Positions 25,906 through 37,580 are shown, numbered from the stretch's first letter. The stretch is DNA of 64,000 nt from Clostridiales bacterium (GCA_015056325.1 SVGL01000002.1:166231-230230), one strand, 5' to 3'. Notes: generated by a model from the sequence alone, not told the origin. A program made the numbers and translations.

Positions 25906-28116
25906 ATGATGAACAATGGCAAGCTGCGCCTGATCAAAATCGCCGGGCTGCTGTGCATGCTGGCCCTGTGCCTGGCGCTCGCAGGCTGCGTCGTCCCCGA
26001 GGATGATATCGACACCAGCGGCAACTATGTCGTCACGGAGGGCAATCTGCCCTTCCAGTCCATCGCGCCTACGATCACCAACACCCCCTATGTGCCCCCG
26101 GTGACCACGGCCACCCCCACCACCGTCCCCACCCGCAACCCCTATCTGCCCCAGTCCACCGCCACCCCGACGCCGGCCCCCGGCTCCATCGGCGTGGGCA
26201 ATACGGCAAATCCCGTTCAGTCCATCGTCAATGTGACCCCCCAGATCATCGTCGGCGTCAACACCCCCACCCCCGCTGCTGGCACGTCTTCTTCCACCAC
26301 CCTGCAGAACGGCTCCACCGGTGCCGAGGTCAAGAAGATGCAGCAGCGCCTCAAGGAGCTGGGTTACTTGAAGGGCAGCGCCGATGGTGACTTCGGCGAC
26401 GCCACTGAGGCCGCCGTGCGTGCCTTCCAGGCCCAGAACGGCCTGACCGTGGACGGCAAGGCCGGCCCCGCCACCCTGAACAAGCTTTATTCCTCCTCCG
26501 CCAAGAAGGCGCCCACCACCACCGCCACCAATACCCCCCGCCCCACCAACACGCCCTTCACCTCCTACAAGAACGGCGACTCCGGCTCGGAGATCCGCAA
26601 GATGCAGCAGCGCCTGAAGGAGCTGGGCTACCTCACCGGCAGCGTGGATGGCGACTTTGGCGATGCGACCGAGGCTGCCGTGCGCGCCTTCCAGGCCCGC
26701 AATGGTCTGACGGTGGACGGCAAGGCCGGCACCGCCACCCTGAACAAGCTTTATTCCTCCTCCGCCAAGCGGGCCTATGTGGAACCCACCAAGACCCCCA
26801 AGCCCACCGCTACCCCCACCCCCAGGCCCACCGCTACCCCCAAGGCTGAAAGCCTCAACTACTACCTGGAGCTGGGCGTCTCCGGCGCACGGGTGCGCAC
26901 GCTTCAGACCCGCCTGATCGAGCTGGGCTGGCTGGACGGCTCCGTTGACGGCAAGTACGGCAACGCCACCGAATATGCCGTGAAGGCCTTCCAGGCCCGC
27001 TATTCCAGCCTGTGGAAGGACGGCATCGCCGGCCCCGATACCCTCAAGATTCTCTACGGCGCAGGCGCTGCGACCACCAAGACGCCCGTCGCTTCCCTGG
27101 GCATGACCCTGGAGCCCGGCGACGAGAACCCCGCCGTCACCGCCATGCAGAAGCGCCTGAAGGAGCTGGGCTTCTATAAGTCCACCGCCGACGGCGAGTT
27201 CGGCAATGTGACCAAGTCCGCCCTGATTGCCTTCCAGAAGGCCAACGGCCTGACCGCCGATGGCCGCGGCACCACTGCCACCCTCAACAAGCTCTACTCC
27301 AAGGACGCCAAGGACGCCGCTGCCTACAAGGACGAGGAAGACGCCAAGAATGAGGAGGATTCCTCCGACACCACCACCGGCGGCAACAATGTCTCCCCTG
27401 AAAACTCCGGCGATGTGACCGTCGGCGGCTACACCACCCTGCGCTGGGGCGATACCGGCCCCGCCGTCAAGGAGCTGCAGCAGGCCCTGAAGAACCGCGG
27501 TTACTACACCGGCAAGCTGGATTCCACCTTCGGCAGCGGCGTGTATGCAGCGGTCAAGGCCTTCCAGAAGCAGTATGGCCTGAAGGTTGACGGCATCGCC
27601 GGCCCCGCCACCCAGATGCTGCTGTATAACACCTCCGCCACCAGCGCGGATACCAACACCAGCCTGAAGAAGGGCTCCTCCGGCACCAAGGTGCGCAACC
27701 TGCAGTACGTGCTCTACGAGCTGGGCTACTATGACGGCACCATCACCGGCAACTACGATGACCTGACCGCCAATGCCGTGCGAGCCTTCCAGATTCAAAA
27801 CAACCTGACCCCTGTGGACGGCGTGGCTGGCTCCAAGACCCTGAAGGTCCTCTACTCCGGCAACGCCCTGAGCGCCACCGCCTCCTCCGGCAGCTATACG
27901 ACCCTGAGCAAGGGCAGCAAGGGCACCGCTGTGGTGGAACTGCAGGAATCCCTGTACAAGCTGGGCTACCTGAGCGAAATCACCGGCGAGTACGACAACG
28001 CCACCGTGGAAGCGGTGAAGAACTTCCAGCGCCGCAACAGCCTGAGCGTTACCGGCAAGGCTGACAGCGATACCCAGCGCAACCTCTACTCCGGCGGCGC
28101 CAATCCTGCCTGGTAA
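25906..28116 (+). CDS. Lipoprotein with seven peptidoglycan-binding (PG_binding_1) repeats
   Basis: 736 residues. A lipobox (LALAGC) follows a hydrophobic signal, then a Thr/Pro-rich linker of about 90 residues. Seven repeats of ~65-70 residues come next, each of the type GxxGxxVxxLQxxLxxLGYxxGxxDGxFGxxTxxAVxxFQxxNGLxVDGxAGxxTLxxLY. TP-rich spacers (TPKPTATPTPRPTATPK) separate the first repeats, and an acidic spacer follows repeat 4. Repeats 1 and 2 are close copies. No catalytic domain is present, so it probably serves as a wall-binding anchor or structural protein on the outer face of the membrane. The start is the first ATG after AAGGAGG. Confidence 0.9.
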   Translation: MMNNGKLRLIKIAGLLCMLALCLALAGCVVPEDDIDTSGNYVVTEGNLPFQSIAPTITNTPYVPPVTTATPTTVPTRNPYLPQSTATPTPAPGSIGVGNTANPVQSIVNVTPQIIVGVNTPTPAAGTSSSTTLQNGSTGAEVKKMQQRLKELGYLKGSADGDFGDATEAAVRAFQAQNGLTVDGKAGPATLNKLYSSSAKKAPTTTATNTPRPTNTPFTSYKNGDSGSEIRKMQQRLKELGYLTGSVDGDFGDATEAAVRAFQARNGLTVDGKAGTATLNKLYSSSAKRAYVEPTKTPKPTATPTPRPTATPKAESLNYYLELGVSGARVRTLQTRLIELGWLDGSVDGKYGNATEYAVKAFQARYSSLWKDGIAGPDTLKILYGAGAATTKTPVASLGMTLEPGDENPAVTAMQKRLKELGFYKSTADGEFGNVTKSALIAFQKANGLTADGRGTTATLNKLYSKDAKDAAAYKDEEDAKNEEDSSDTTTGGNNVSPENSGDVTVGGYTTLRWGDTGPAVKELQQALKNRGYYTGKLDSTFGSGVYAAVKAFQKQYGLKVDGIAGPATQMLLYNTSATSADTNTSLKKGSSGTKVRNLQYVLYELGYYDGTITGNYDDLTANAVRAFQIQNNLTPVDGVAGSKTLKVLYSGNALSATASSGSYTTLSKGSKGTAVVELQESLYKLGYLSEITGEYDNATVEAVKNFQRRNSLSVTGKADSDTQRNLYSGGANPAW

Positions 28117-28133
28117 GCACAACCGACACATCC

Positions 28134-28172
28134 GGGGGAGCAGCCTGTCACCATGGCTGTTCCCCCTTTTTT
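28134..28172 (+). terminator. Terminator after the peptidoglycan-binding gene
   Basis: GGGGGAGCAGCC pairs with GGCTGTTCCCCC (one G-U pair), followed by six T. Confidence 0.85.
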
Positions 28173-28190
28173 ATCGCAAAGGAGGATCTC

Positions 28191-29228
28191 ATGCGTAAAA
28201 TCATCGCCCTGCTTCTGTGTCTGTGGATGCTCCCCGCGGCCCTGGCAGAGAAGCTGCCTTACCCTGCCGACACGGTGATCTCCGTCCTTCCGCTGACCCA
28301 GGCCCAGCGCACCCTGGTTGATACCCTCTACGGGCCCATCCTGCGCAGCGACAGCCGCATCGAGCTCCCCCAGGGCACCCTTTACGAGGACGTCTCCGCC
28401 GCCATGAACGCCCTCATGCAGGATTATCCGGAGCTGTTCCACCTGGGCCGCAGCTATTCCATCGGCTATTACCAGAACACCCCGGAATACGCCACCCATG
28501 TCACCCCCACTTACCGCATGGACGCTGCCGCTGCCGCCGCCCTCCGGTCTGAATTGATGGCCCAGGCTTATCTGGCCGCCGACAGCGCCGATGACCCGGA
28601 GCCCATCCTGGATGTGCTGTGCCGGTCCGTCATCTACGGCGGAGACGAGGAAATGCGCCATACCGCCGTAGGGCCGCTGCTCCAGGGCGCCGCTACCTGC
28701 GAAGGCTACGCCCAGGCCGTGACGCTGCTCCTGCGGCTCAAGGGCATTCCCTGCGGCGTAATCGTCGGCAGCGCCACAGACAGCGCAGGCCAGACCGACC
28801 GCCACGCCTGGAACATCGCCCGCATGAACGGCTACACCCTCCTGGACCTGACCTGGAACGACCAGAACGGCCTGGGCCTCAACACCCGCTGGTACTATGG
28901 GTTATCCTCCGCGCAGATGGGCCGGGATCACTACCCGGACGCCAATCAGGTCATCCCCGTCTGCGGCGAGCAGGACAATTGGCACGCCCAGCGCGGCCTG
29001 ATCATCACCACAGAAGCAGATCTTTACGCTGCCCTGCGCACCTTCTCCCGGGATGGGGAAGTGAATCTGCGCTTCGCCGATCACGCCCTCTACACCCGTG
29101 CCGCCCATGACACCAACGCCCTCCTGGATGACTTCAACCGCCATTCCCCCGAGGAGGCCTTCTACGGCGCATACTCCATCATGCATTCCGACGCGCAGAT
29201 GTGCCTCATCCTGCAGCGCGCAGAGTAA
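28191..29228 (+). CDS. Secreted transglutaminase-like protein
   Basis: 345 residues. The signal peptide is MRKIIALLLCLWMLPAALA followed by EK. A transglutaminase-core fold is indicated by GAATCEGYAQAVTLLLRLKGIPC with Cys170, RHAWNI with His205 and YTLLDLTWND with Asp219, which make a complete Cys-His-Asp triad. Such bacterial proteins act as extracytoplasmic proteases or amidases; the substrate is unknown. The gene follows the peptidoglycan-binding lipoprotein, only 74 bases on but across a terminator, so they may act together at the wall. AAAGGAGG precedes the start. Confidence 0.85.
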   Translation: MRKIIALLLCLWMLPAALAEKLPYPADTVISVLPLTQAQRTLVDTLYGPILRSDSRIELPQGTLYEDVSAAMNALMQDYPELFHLGRSYSIGYYQNTPEYATHVTPTYRMDAAAAAALRSELMAQAYLAADSADDPEPILDVLCRSVIYGGDEEMRHTAVGPLLQGAATCEGYAQAVTLLLRLKGIPCGVIVGSATDSAGQTDRHAWNIARMNGYTLLDLTWNDQNGLGLNTRWYYGLSSAQMGRDHYPDANQVIPVCGEQDNWHAQRGLIITTEADLYAALRTFSRDGEVNLRFADHALYTRAAHDTNALLDDFNRHSPEEAFYGAYSIMHSDAQMCLILQRAE

Positions 29229-29236
29229 GGTTTTTC

Positions 29237-29265
29237 TTGCAAGGCATGGCATAGTGTGATATAAT
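29237..29265 (+). promoter_or_regulatory. Promoter of secA
   Basis: TTGCAA (29237-29242), 17-base spacer, TATAAT (29260-29265), about 80 bases before the secA start. Confidence 0.8.
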
Positions 29266-29344
29266 AAATTGGTTGTCCATATTTATTCGTAGATATTCAT
29301 TCGCTGCATTTCGTGGCATAGCATTATTTCTTGGAGGAAATCCC

Positions 29345-32068
<2,724 letters not shown>

Positions 32069-32070
32069 CG

Positions 32071-32250
32071 GCTCCCTCCGTCTTCGCTCGCGGGTTTCAC
32101 CCGCTCACGAATCCACCTCCCTCGAGAGGGAGGCTATCCCCTCAGTCGCCTGATGGCAACAGCTCCCCCATAAAGGGGAAGCTTGTATGTCACGCAGCCA
32201 AAGGCTCCCTCTCGAGGGAGCTGGCTCCGCGCTCGCGCGGAGACTGAGGG
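32071..32250. repeat. Composite dispersed-repeat region between secA and prfB
   Basis: Contains at least two elements of the family: CCACCTCCCTCGAGAGGGAGG, CCCTCAGTCGCCTGATGG with a following AGCTCCCC..GGGGAAGCT stem, and a third segment GCTCCCTCTCGAGGGAGC ending in GACTGAGGGAG. No coding capacity is supported. Confidence 0.7.
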
Positions 32251-32296
32251 AGTTCACACAAGACACCAACCATGATAGAAATAGAGGTAAATCACC

Positions 32297-33403
32297 ATGT
32301 CAATGCTTGACCTGCAGCAGTACACCCAGGATCTGGCGGCGCTCCGCAAGACCCTGACCGAGGCCGGCGAGGCCCTCCACATCGAGTCCCTCAAGGAGCA
32401 GCTGGAGGAGCTCACCGAGGAAATGAACCAGCCCGAATTCTGGAATGACGCCGACCGCGCCAACAAGATCAACCAGAAGGTGGGCAACATCCGCAACAAG
32501 ATTGAGCACTACGAAGGCCTGCTGTCCACGGCGGACGACATCGAGGTCGCCATGGAAATGGCCGAGGAAGAGCAGGACGAATCCCTGGTGGACGAGGCCG
32601 GCGAGATGCTGGCAGATCTGAAGGAGAAGACCGCCGCCCTGGAGTTGGAAACCCTCATGCGCGGCCAGTATGACGACTCCAACGCCATCCTGTCCCTGCA
32701 TGCGGGCGCGGGCGGCACCGAGGCCCAGGACTGGACCGGCATGCTCTACCGCATGTACACCCGCTACTGCGAGCAGATGGGCTTCCAGGTGAAGGTCCTC
32801 GATTACCTGGACGGCGATGAGGCGGGCGTGAAGTCCGTCACCTTTGAGGTGTCCGGCGACCATGCCTACGGCTACCTGCGCGGCGAAAAGGGCGTGCACC
32901 GTCTGGTGCGCATTTCCCCCTTCGACTCCCAGGCCCGCCGCCACACCTCCTTCTCCTCCCTGGACGTGGCCCCCATGCTGGACGATATCGACCAGGAGAT
33001 CGAGATCAACATGAACGAAGTCCGCGTGGACACCTACCACTCCTCCGGCGCGGGCGGCCAGAACGTCAACAAGACCTCCTCCGCCGTGCGTATGACCCAC
33101 TACCCCACCGGCATCGTCGTGGCCTGCCAGACCGAGCGCGACCAGGTGCAAAACCGCGCGACCTGTATCGCCATGCTGAAGTCCAAGCTGCTGGAGCTGC
33201 GCATCCGTGCCCGCGAGGAAGAAATGGCCGAGATCAAGGGCGAAATGAAGAAGATCGAATGGGGCAGCCAGATCCGCTCCTATGTTTTCCAGCCCTACAC
33301 CATGGTCAAGGATCACCGCACCTCCTTCGAGTCCGGCAACATTGACGACGTCATGAACGGCAATATCAAGGGCTTCGTGACGGCGTATTTGAAGATGCAG
33401 TAA
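32297..33403 (+). CDS. prfB: Peptide chain release factor 2
   Basis: 368 residues. RF2 recognises UGA and UAA stop codons and triggers peptide release. The RF2 tripeptide SPF is present (RISPFDSQARRHTSFSS), as is the catalytic GGQ (HSSGAGGQNVNKTSSAVR). The coding frame is continuous from MSMLDLQQY; the segment aligned with the usual in-frame UGA frameshift site (ALHIESLKEQL) contains no stop. The widespread autoregulatory +1 frameshift is therefore absent. GAGGTAA precedes the start. It lies downstream of secA, separated by dispersed repeats. Confidence 0.96.
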   Translation: MSMLDLQQYTQDLAALRKTLTEAGEALHIESLKEQLEELTEEMNQPEFWNDADRANKINQKVGNIRNKIEHYEGLLSTADDIEVAMEMAEEEQDESLVDEAGEMLADLKEKTAALELETLMRGQYDDSNAILSLHAGAGGTEAQDWTGMLYRMYTRYCEQMGFQVKVLDYLDGDEAGVKSVTFEVSGDHAYGYLRGEKGVHRLVRISPFDSQARRHTSFSSLDVAPMLDDIDQEIEINMNEVRVDTYHSSGAGGQNVNKTSSAVRMTHYPTGIVVACQTERDQVQNRATCIAMLKSKLLELRIRAREEEMAEIKGEMKKIEWGSQIRSYVFQPYTMVKDHRTSFESGNIDDVMNGNIKGFVTAYLKMQ

Positions 33404-33428
33404 TTTTTCTGAAAGGTCTTGCCTGCGG

Positions 33429-33642
33429 GAGAGCCCTCTCAGTCATCGAACAAGTTCGATGCCAGCTCCCCCACAGGGGGAGCCTTTTGGTTGGTGGACA
33501 CAATAAAATGGCTTCCCCTTGAGGGGAAGCTGTCAGCCGCTTGTCGGCTGACTGATGAGGTGTCTGTCACGCGCTTCCATGTTTCCACCTCATCCGACCT
33601 CCCTTATGGTCGGCCACCTTCCCCTCGAGGGGAAGGCTTTAA
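33429..33642. repeat. Composite dispersed-repeat region upstream of lit
   Basis: Fills nearly the whole prfB-lit gap. It shows CTCTCAGTCATCG with a CTCCCCC..GGGGGAG stem, then GCTTCCCCTTGAGGGGAAGC, GTCAGCCG..CGGCTGAC, GATGAGGTG, and later CCACCTCATCCGACC with CTTCCCCTCGAGGGGAAG. The ribosome site of lit begins two bases after the last arm. Confidence 0.75.
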
Positions 33643-33649
33643 GGAGCCT

Positions 33650-34312
33650 ATGCACAAACTTCTCTCCATCCTGCTCGCGCTGCTGATGAGCATCGGCCTC
33701 CTCGCCGCTGCCATTTATCTCCCCGCCACAGCAAACTGGGTCATGCGCCCCCTGATGGAGCACTACGCTCCGCCAGAGGACACCCATCTCCCTGCGGAGG
33801 AATACGCTCCGGTGGCGGACATGATCACCCGCTATTTGAAGGGCGGGAACGACGCTTTCCAGCATGTTTTCACGGTGGACGGCACTGAATACGCCGCCTT
33901 CAACCAGAAGGAACAGCACCACATGGCGGACGTGCAGGACTTGTTCCGACTGTGCCGATTTGTGGCCTGGCTGGGCTGGGGCATTGTCATCCTCGGCGGT
34001 CTGTCTGCCCGCAGGAACCTTGACTGGCGCCCCTTCCGCCGCACGCTCATTGCCATCCTGGCGGCAGTAACGGTGATCGTCATCCTTGCCTGCATCGACT
34101 TCGACAGCCTGTTCGTGCTGTTCCACAAAGTCGCCTTCACCAACGATTTGTGGCTGCTTGACCCGCGCACCGATTTGCTCATCCGCCTGATGCCCATCGA
34201 ATTCTTCATCAGCTATGCCGCCATCATCGGCGGAATCTGGCTGCTGGGGATGGCGGCGATGCTGGTCATCAGTACCATCCGCATCAAGAAAATGCAAGAT
34301 AAAGGGGAGTGA
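33650..34312 (+). CDS. lit: Lit-type lipoprotein intramolecular transacylase (DUF1461)
   Basis: 220 residues with four predicted membrane segments and a signal-like N-terminus. Diagnostic stretches are AAFNQKEQHHMADVQDLF (His90/His91), FDSLFVLFHKVAFTNDLWLLDPRTDLLIRLMP (His159) and PIEFFISYA. Lit moves an acyl chain from the sn-2 position of the lipoprotein diacylglycerol to the N-terminal Cys, giving lyso-lipoproteins that blunt TLR2 recognition and tolerate copper; the two His regions are those reported as essential. The start at 33650 follows AAGGAG. The longer frame back to 33419 is only repeat sequence read through. Seven bases separate it from tsaD, so they are co-transcribed. Confidence 0.85.
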   Translation: MHKLLSILLALLMSIGLLAAAIYLPATANWVMRPLMEHYAPPEDTHLPAEEYAPVADMITRYLKGGNDAFQHVFTVDGTEYAAFNQKEQHHMADVQDLFRLCRFVAWLGWGIVILGGLSARRNLDWRPFRRTLIAILAAVTVIVILACIDFDSLFVLFHKVAFTNDLWLLDPRTDLLIRLMPIEFFISYAAIIGGIWLLGMAAMLVISTIRIKKMQDKGE

Positions 34313-34319
34313 AATCCCA

Positions 34320-35378
34320 ATGACATACACCGAATCCGCCCTCCAACAGGCTGACGCCCTCCGCAAAAAGGACAAGGTTCGCATCCTGGCCCTGGAGACC
34401 TCCTGCGACGAGACCGCCGCGTCCATCGTGGAGAACGGCCGCACCATCGTGTCCAACGTGGTGTTCAGCCAGATCGACCTGCACGCCCTCTACGGCGGCG
34501 TGGTGCCGGAGATCGCCAGCCGCGCCCATGTGGAGGCCTGCGACCGCGTGATCGACGAGGCCCTGCGCGAGGCCGGCATGTCCTTGCAGGATGTGGACGC
34601 CCTCGCCGTCACCCACGGCCCCGGCCTGGTGGGCGCGCTGCTCACCGGCGTGAGCTGCATGAAGGGCCTCTCCTACGCGGCGGACAAGCCCCTCATCCAC
34701 GTCAACCACATCGAGGGCCACGTCAGCGCCAACTACATCTCCAACCCGGAATTAACGCCGCCCTTCTTGTGCCTGGTGGTCAGCGGCGGACACAGCCACA
34801 TCGTCCGGGTGAATGACTACGGCGATTACACCCTGCTGGGCCAGACCACCGACGACGCTGCCGGCGAAGCCTTCGACAAGGCCGCCCGCGTGCTGACGCT
34901 GCCTTACCCCGGCGGCCCCCGCATCGACGCGCTCGCCGAAGAGGGTGATCCCCACTACATGGTTTTGCCCCATCCCCACACGCCCGGGCGCTATGATTAC
35001 TCCTTCTCCGGCATGAAGACGGCCTTCCTCAACGCCGCCAACAAGCTGGAAATGAAGGGCGAGCCCCTCCCGAAGGCGGACATGGCGGCATCCTTCCGGC
35101 ATGCGGTGGTGTCCGCGCTTACGGAGAAGGCCATCCTCGCCGCAAAGGAAACGAAGGCGCCTGCCCTGGCCATGGCCGGCGGCGTCTCCGCGAACCGCCT
35201 GCTGCGCCGCATGATGCAGGAGGAGGCCGATAAGGCTGGCATCCCGCTGTATATGCCCAAATTGAACCTGTGCACCGACAACGCCGCGATGATCGCCTCC
35301 GCCGCCTACTTCCGGCTCATGAAGGGCGAAACTGCGCCGCTGACCCTCAATGCCATGCCCGCGCTAAGGCTGGTGTAA
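34320..35378 (+). CDS. tsaD: tRNA N6-threonylcarbamoyladenosine synthase subunit TsaD
   Basis: 352 residues. TsaD transfers the threonylcarbamoyl group to A37 of ANN-decoding tRNAs together with TsaB and TsaE. It shows LALETSCDETAASIV, GVVPEIASRAHVE, the metal-binding NHIEGH (His130, His134), VSGGHSHIV, FDKAARVL, PGGPRIDALA, GGVSANRLLR and LCTDNAAMIA. The start at 34320 follows AAGGGGAG inside the end of lit. Its last 12 codons are duplicated downstream at 36421-36456. Confidence 0.97.
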   Translation: MTYTESALQQADALRKKDKVRILALETSCDETAASIVENGRTIVSNVVFSQIDLHALYGGVVPEIASRAHVEACDRVIDEALREAGMSLQDVDALAVTHGPGLVGALLTGVSCMKGLSYAADKPLIHVNHIEGHVSANYISNPELTPPFLCLVVSGGHSHIVRVNDYGDYTLLGQTTDDAAGEAFDKAARVLTLPYPGGPRIDALAEEGDPHYMVLPHPHTPGRYDYSFSGMKTAFLNAANKLEMKGEPLPKADMAASFRHAVVSALTEKAILAAKETKAPALAMAGGVSANRLLRRMMQEEADKAGIPLYMPKLNLCTDNAAMIASAAYFRLMKGETAPLTLNAMPALRLV

Positions 35379-35476
35379 GGTTTTCAGACGCAAAAAACGA
35401 CATTTGGGCCGAAATCCCTTGCAGCCTTTTTGCCAGTCTGCTATGATAAGCGCAAATGACAAAGGAGGGTTCCGCA

Positions 35477-36418
35477 ATGACCGTCTGGATGCGCCTTGGC
35501 CGCCTCATCCCCCGCAACCGGGAGGGCAAATGGCCCCTGGCTGTGCAGCTCCTTGTATTTGTGCTGTTCGAGGCGCTGTTCATCTATGGCAAGTACCAAG
35601 CCAGCTATCAGGCCTACGACCCTGCGCTGAGCAACTGGGCGATTGATGTCTTCGGCGTTGAGCATTTCGACAAGGTTCTCACGCTGCTGTCCATGCTGAT
35701 CACGGCGGAGGTCTGCGCGTGGCATATTGGCTTGCAGAGGTATATCACCTTCGGCGGACATACGCCCCGCCGGTGGACGATCCTACCCGTGATGCTGGGG
35801 AATTTCGCGCTGAGCATCGTCACCTGGCTGCTGAGCGAACAGCTCATGCGTCTGGAGTTGCCCCTGCCGACGGAGAACATGATGGTCTACACAGTCATTC
35901 ACAGCATGCTGTATGTGGCAATCGTGGTCGTATTCTGTGCGCTGGTGCACGCCTTCCGTTTCGGCAAAAAGAGCCATGCCGGATGGCTTGCGGCGGCAGA
36001 CGGCATCCTTGTGCTGCTGCTGACGCTGTGTATTGCATGCTCCGGTCAGATGCAGCAGGACATGCTGGAGGAAGCCTGCGCTGACCCTGCAGCCCAGCAG
36101 GTGACCGTCACCACCATCGGCGTCCCGGAGGGTGTGGGCGAGGAATCCAACGCACTGCTTGACGCGCTCCTGGCCCATAGCGGCCTGAACGCAGAGGACG
36201 TGGTCATCGTCCCGGCTGGGGATATGCTGTCCTCCATGCAGGCCGCGACTGACCCCTTCGCCGCCTACGAGGAGGCCATGAAGCCATCCAACCTAGTGGG
36301 TGATATTCTGATGTGGGTGCAGCTGCTTCCCATCTTCTTTGCCATGAAGCGCTGGCTTTTTCCCTTTGACGACGCAAGCTCCGCGCAGAAAGCCGATATG
36401 TCGCCAAGTTCCTGCTGA
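35477..36418 (+). CDS. Hypothetical multispanning membrane protein
   Basis: 313 residues preceded by AAAGGAGGG. There are about six hydrophobic segments: near 20-40, 64-86, 98-118, 129-151, 166-185 and 271-290. Segments 5 and 6 are separated by an ~80-residue soluble loop containing QQVTVTTIGVPEGVGEES and LNAEDVVIVPAG. The first half (LLSMLITAEVCAWHIGLQRYITFGGHTPRRW) recalls GtrA-like four-helix proteins, but the similarity is weak. It is the first of four membrane-protein genes in a row. A remnant of a second tsaD 3' end follows its stop, so this gene was probably inserted here by recombination. Confidence 0.7.
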   Translation: MTVWMRLGRLIPRNREGKWPLAVQLLVFVLFEALFIYGKYQASYQAYDPALSNWAIDVFGVEHFDKVLTLLSMLITAEVCAWHIGLQRYITFGGHTPRRWTILPVMLGNFALSIVTWLLSEQLMRLELPLPTENMMVYTVIHSMLYVAIVVVFCALVHAFRFGKKSHAGWLAAADGILVLLLTLCIACSGQMQQDMLEEACADPAAQQVTVTTIGVPEGVGEESNALLDALLAHSGLNAEDVVIVPAGDMLSSMQAATDPFAAYEEAMKPSNLVGDILMWVQLLPIFFAMKRWLFPFDDASSAQKADMSPSSC

Positions 36419-36420
36419 TT

Positions 36421-36456
36421 ACCCTCAATGCCATGCCCGCCCTGCGATTGGTGTAA
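36421..36456 (+). pseudogene. Remnant of a second tsaD 3' end
   Basis: 36 bases encode TLNAMPALRLV and a stop, exactly the tsaD C-terminus at 35343-35378. 31 of 36 bases agree, and all five differences are synonymous. It lies in a gap after the hypothetical membrane gene, without its own start. Confidence 0.8.
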
Positions 36457-36476
36457 AATACAAAGGAGGATTGGCC

Positions 36477-37580
36477 ATGTTTCCCAACGACCAGCGCGAC
36501 ACGACCCCTGCCCAGCGCCCTGAGTTTGTCAAGATTCTGATCTTCATTGGCCTCACGCTGGCAGTCAGCTTCATCGATTCCCTCTTTTTCTCCCGCATCG
36601 TCAACAGGCTCTATCTTGCCTTTTCCGGTACGCTGGCCACCTTCCTGATCAGCAATCTTTATTCCTTTGCCCTTTGCTGCATTTTGGTCTTTCTGTACCG
36701 CCGGTATGTCTTTCACAGCAAGAGACCGTTGTTTTCGGCCGTCTGGATTCTCTTTGGCATGCAGTTTGCCCGCTCCATCCTGCTTAACGCCTTCCTCTCC
36801 TGGCTGATCTCTTCCGGCACGGCCATCAATTTGAGCTTCTACAGCCTCATTGCCACCGGATCCTATTACGGCGTCCTGGCGCTGTTCTATCTGATCGCGC
36901 GCAACCGCCTGTACCTTGATGTGGGAGGCGCCAAAGTGCTCAGCTCCCGTTCTGGTACCAGCACGGACAACGATCCCGCTATCCTTGGCATTGACCTGGA
37001 GGACATCAACCGGCGCAAGCAGCGTCAGCAGCTCAATCGCATCACCGGCAGGTCCAGCATGGATGCATCTGCCCGCAGGTCCGGGATGGGCCTTGCCCGC
37101 AAGCTTGACCTGGACAGCAACAACGAGCGCGTCATTGCCCAGAGCAGCCGCGACGCCATTCGCGTCATGGAGCACAAGTCGCTGGACATAAAGCACGAGT
37201 GGAACTGCGATGACCACGACGGCCGGCAGTCCAGCGCCGCCCCTGAGCGCGTCATTGCCCGGGGCAACAGCAACGCCATCCATGTCACCGAGCACAGCAG
37301 CCTCGACATGAAGCACGAGTGGAACTGCGACGATCGCGGCGCTGCCCAGCCCGACAGCCATACCTCCGCGCACGTTATCGCCCCGGGCAGCCACAGCATC
37401 CATGTCACCGAGCACAGCAAGCTGAACATCAAGCACGAGTGGAACTGTGATGACCGGGATTCCGCCCTGCGCGTCAACCCCAGCAGCCGCAGTTCAGATC
37501 CCGTTGAGGAAGAGGAAGACTATAATTCTCTCGATCAGCTGGCATCCGCTGCTTCACTTCACAACATATTCCATTCATAA
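36477..37580 (+). CDS. GtrA-like membrane protein with a triple HEWNCDD tail
   Basis: 367 residues; the start follows AAAGGAGG. The N-terminal ~145 residues form four membrane helices in GtrA-like style (VKILIFIGLTLAVSFIDSLFF, LISNLYSFALCCILVFLYRRYVFHS, with the RRYVF basic-aromatic motif after helix 2). GtrA proteins help flip or transfer polyprenyl-linked sugars. A cytoplasmic tail follows with a basic linker and three ~40-residue repeats of the form RVIA..(N/D)AI.V.EH..L..KHEWNCDD, beginning near nucleotides 37125, 37245 and 37368. The tail is rich in His, Cys, Asp and Trp and could bind metal or a partner; I know no match for it. Confidence 0.75.
   Translation: MFPNDQRDTTPAQRPEFVKILIFIGLTLAVSFIDSLFFSRIVNRLYLAFSGTLATFLISNLYSFALCCILVFLYRRYVFHSKRPLFSAVWILFGMQFARSILLNAFLSWLISSGTAINLSFYSLIATGSYYGVLALFYLIARNRLYLDVGGAKVLSSRSGTSTDNDPAILGIDLEDINRRKQRQQLNRITGRSSMDASARRSGMGLARKLDLDSNNERVIAQSSRDAIRVMEHKSLDIKHEWNCDDHDGRQSSAAPERVIARGNSNAIHVTEHSSLDMKHEWNCDDRGAAQPDSHTSAHVIAPGSHSIHVTEHSKLNIKHEWNCDDRDSALRVNPSSRSSDPVEEEEDYNSLDQLASAASLHNIFHS
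37125..37485 (+). repeat. Three ~120-bp coding repeats (HEWNCDD)
   Basis: Copies start near 37125, 37245 and 37368, each ending in codons for KHEWNCDD plus a variable acidic spacer. They diverge in the spacer but are fully conserved over HEWNCDD. Confidence 0.85.
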
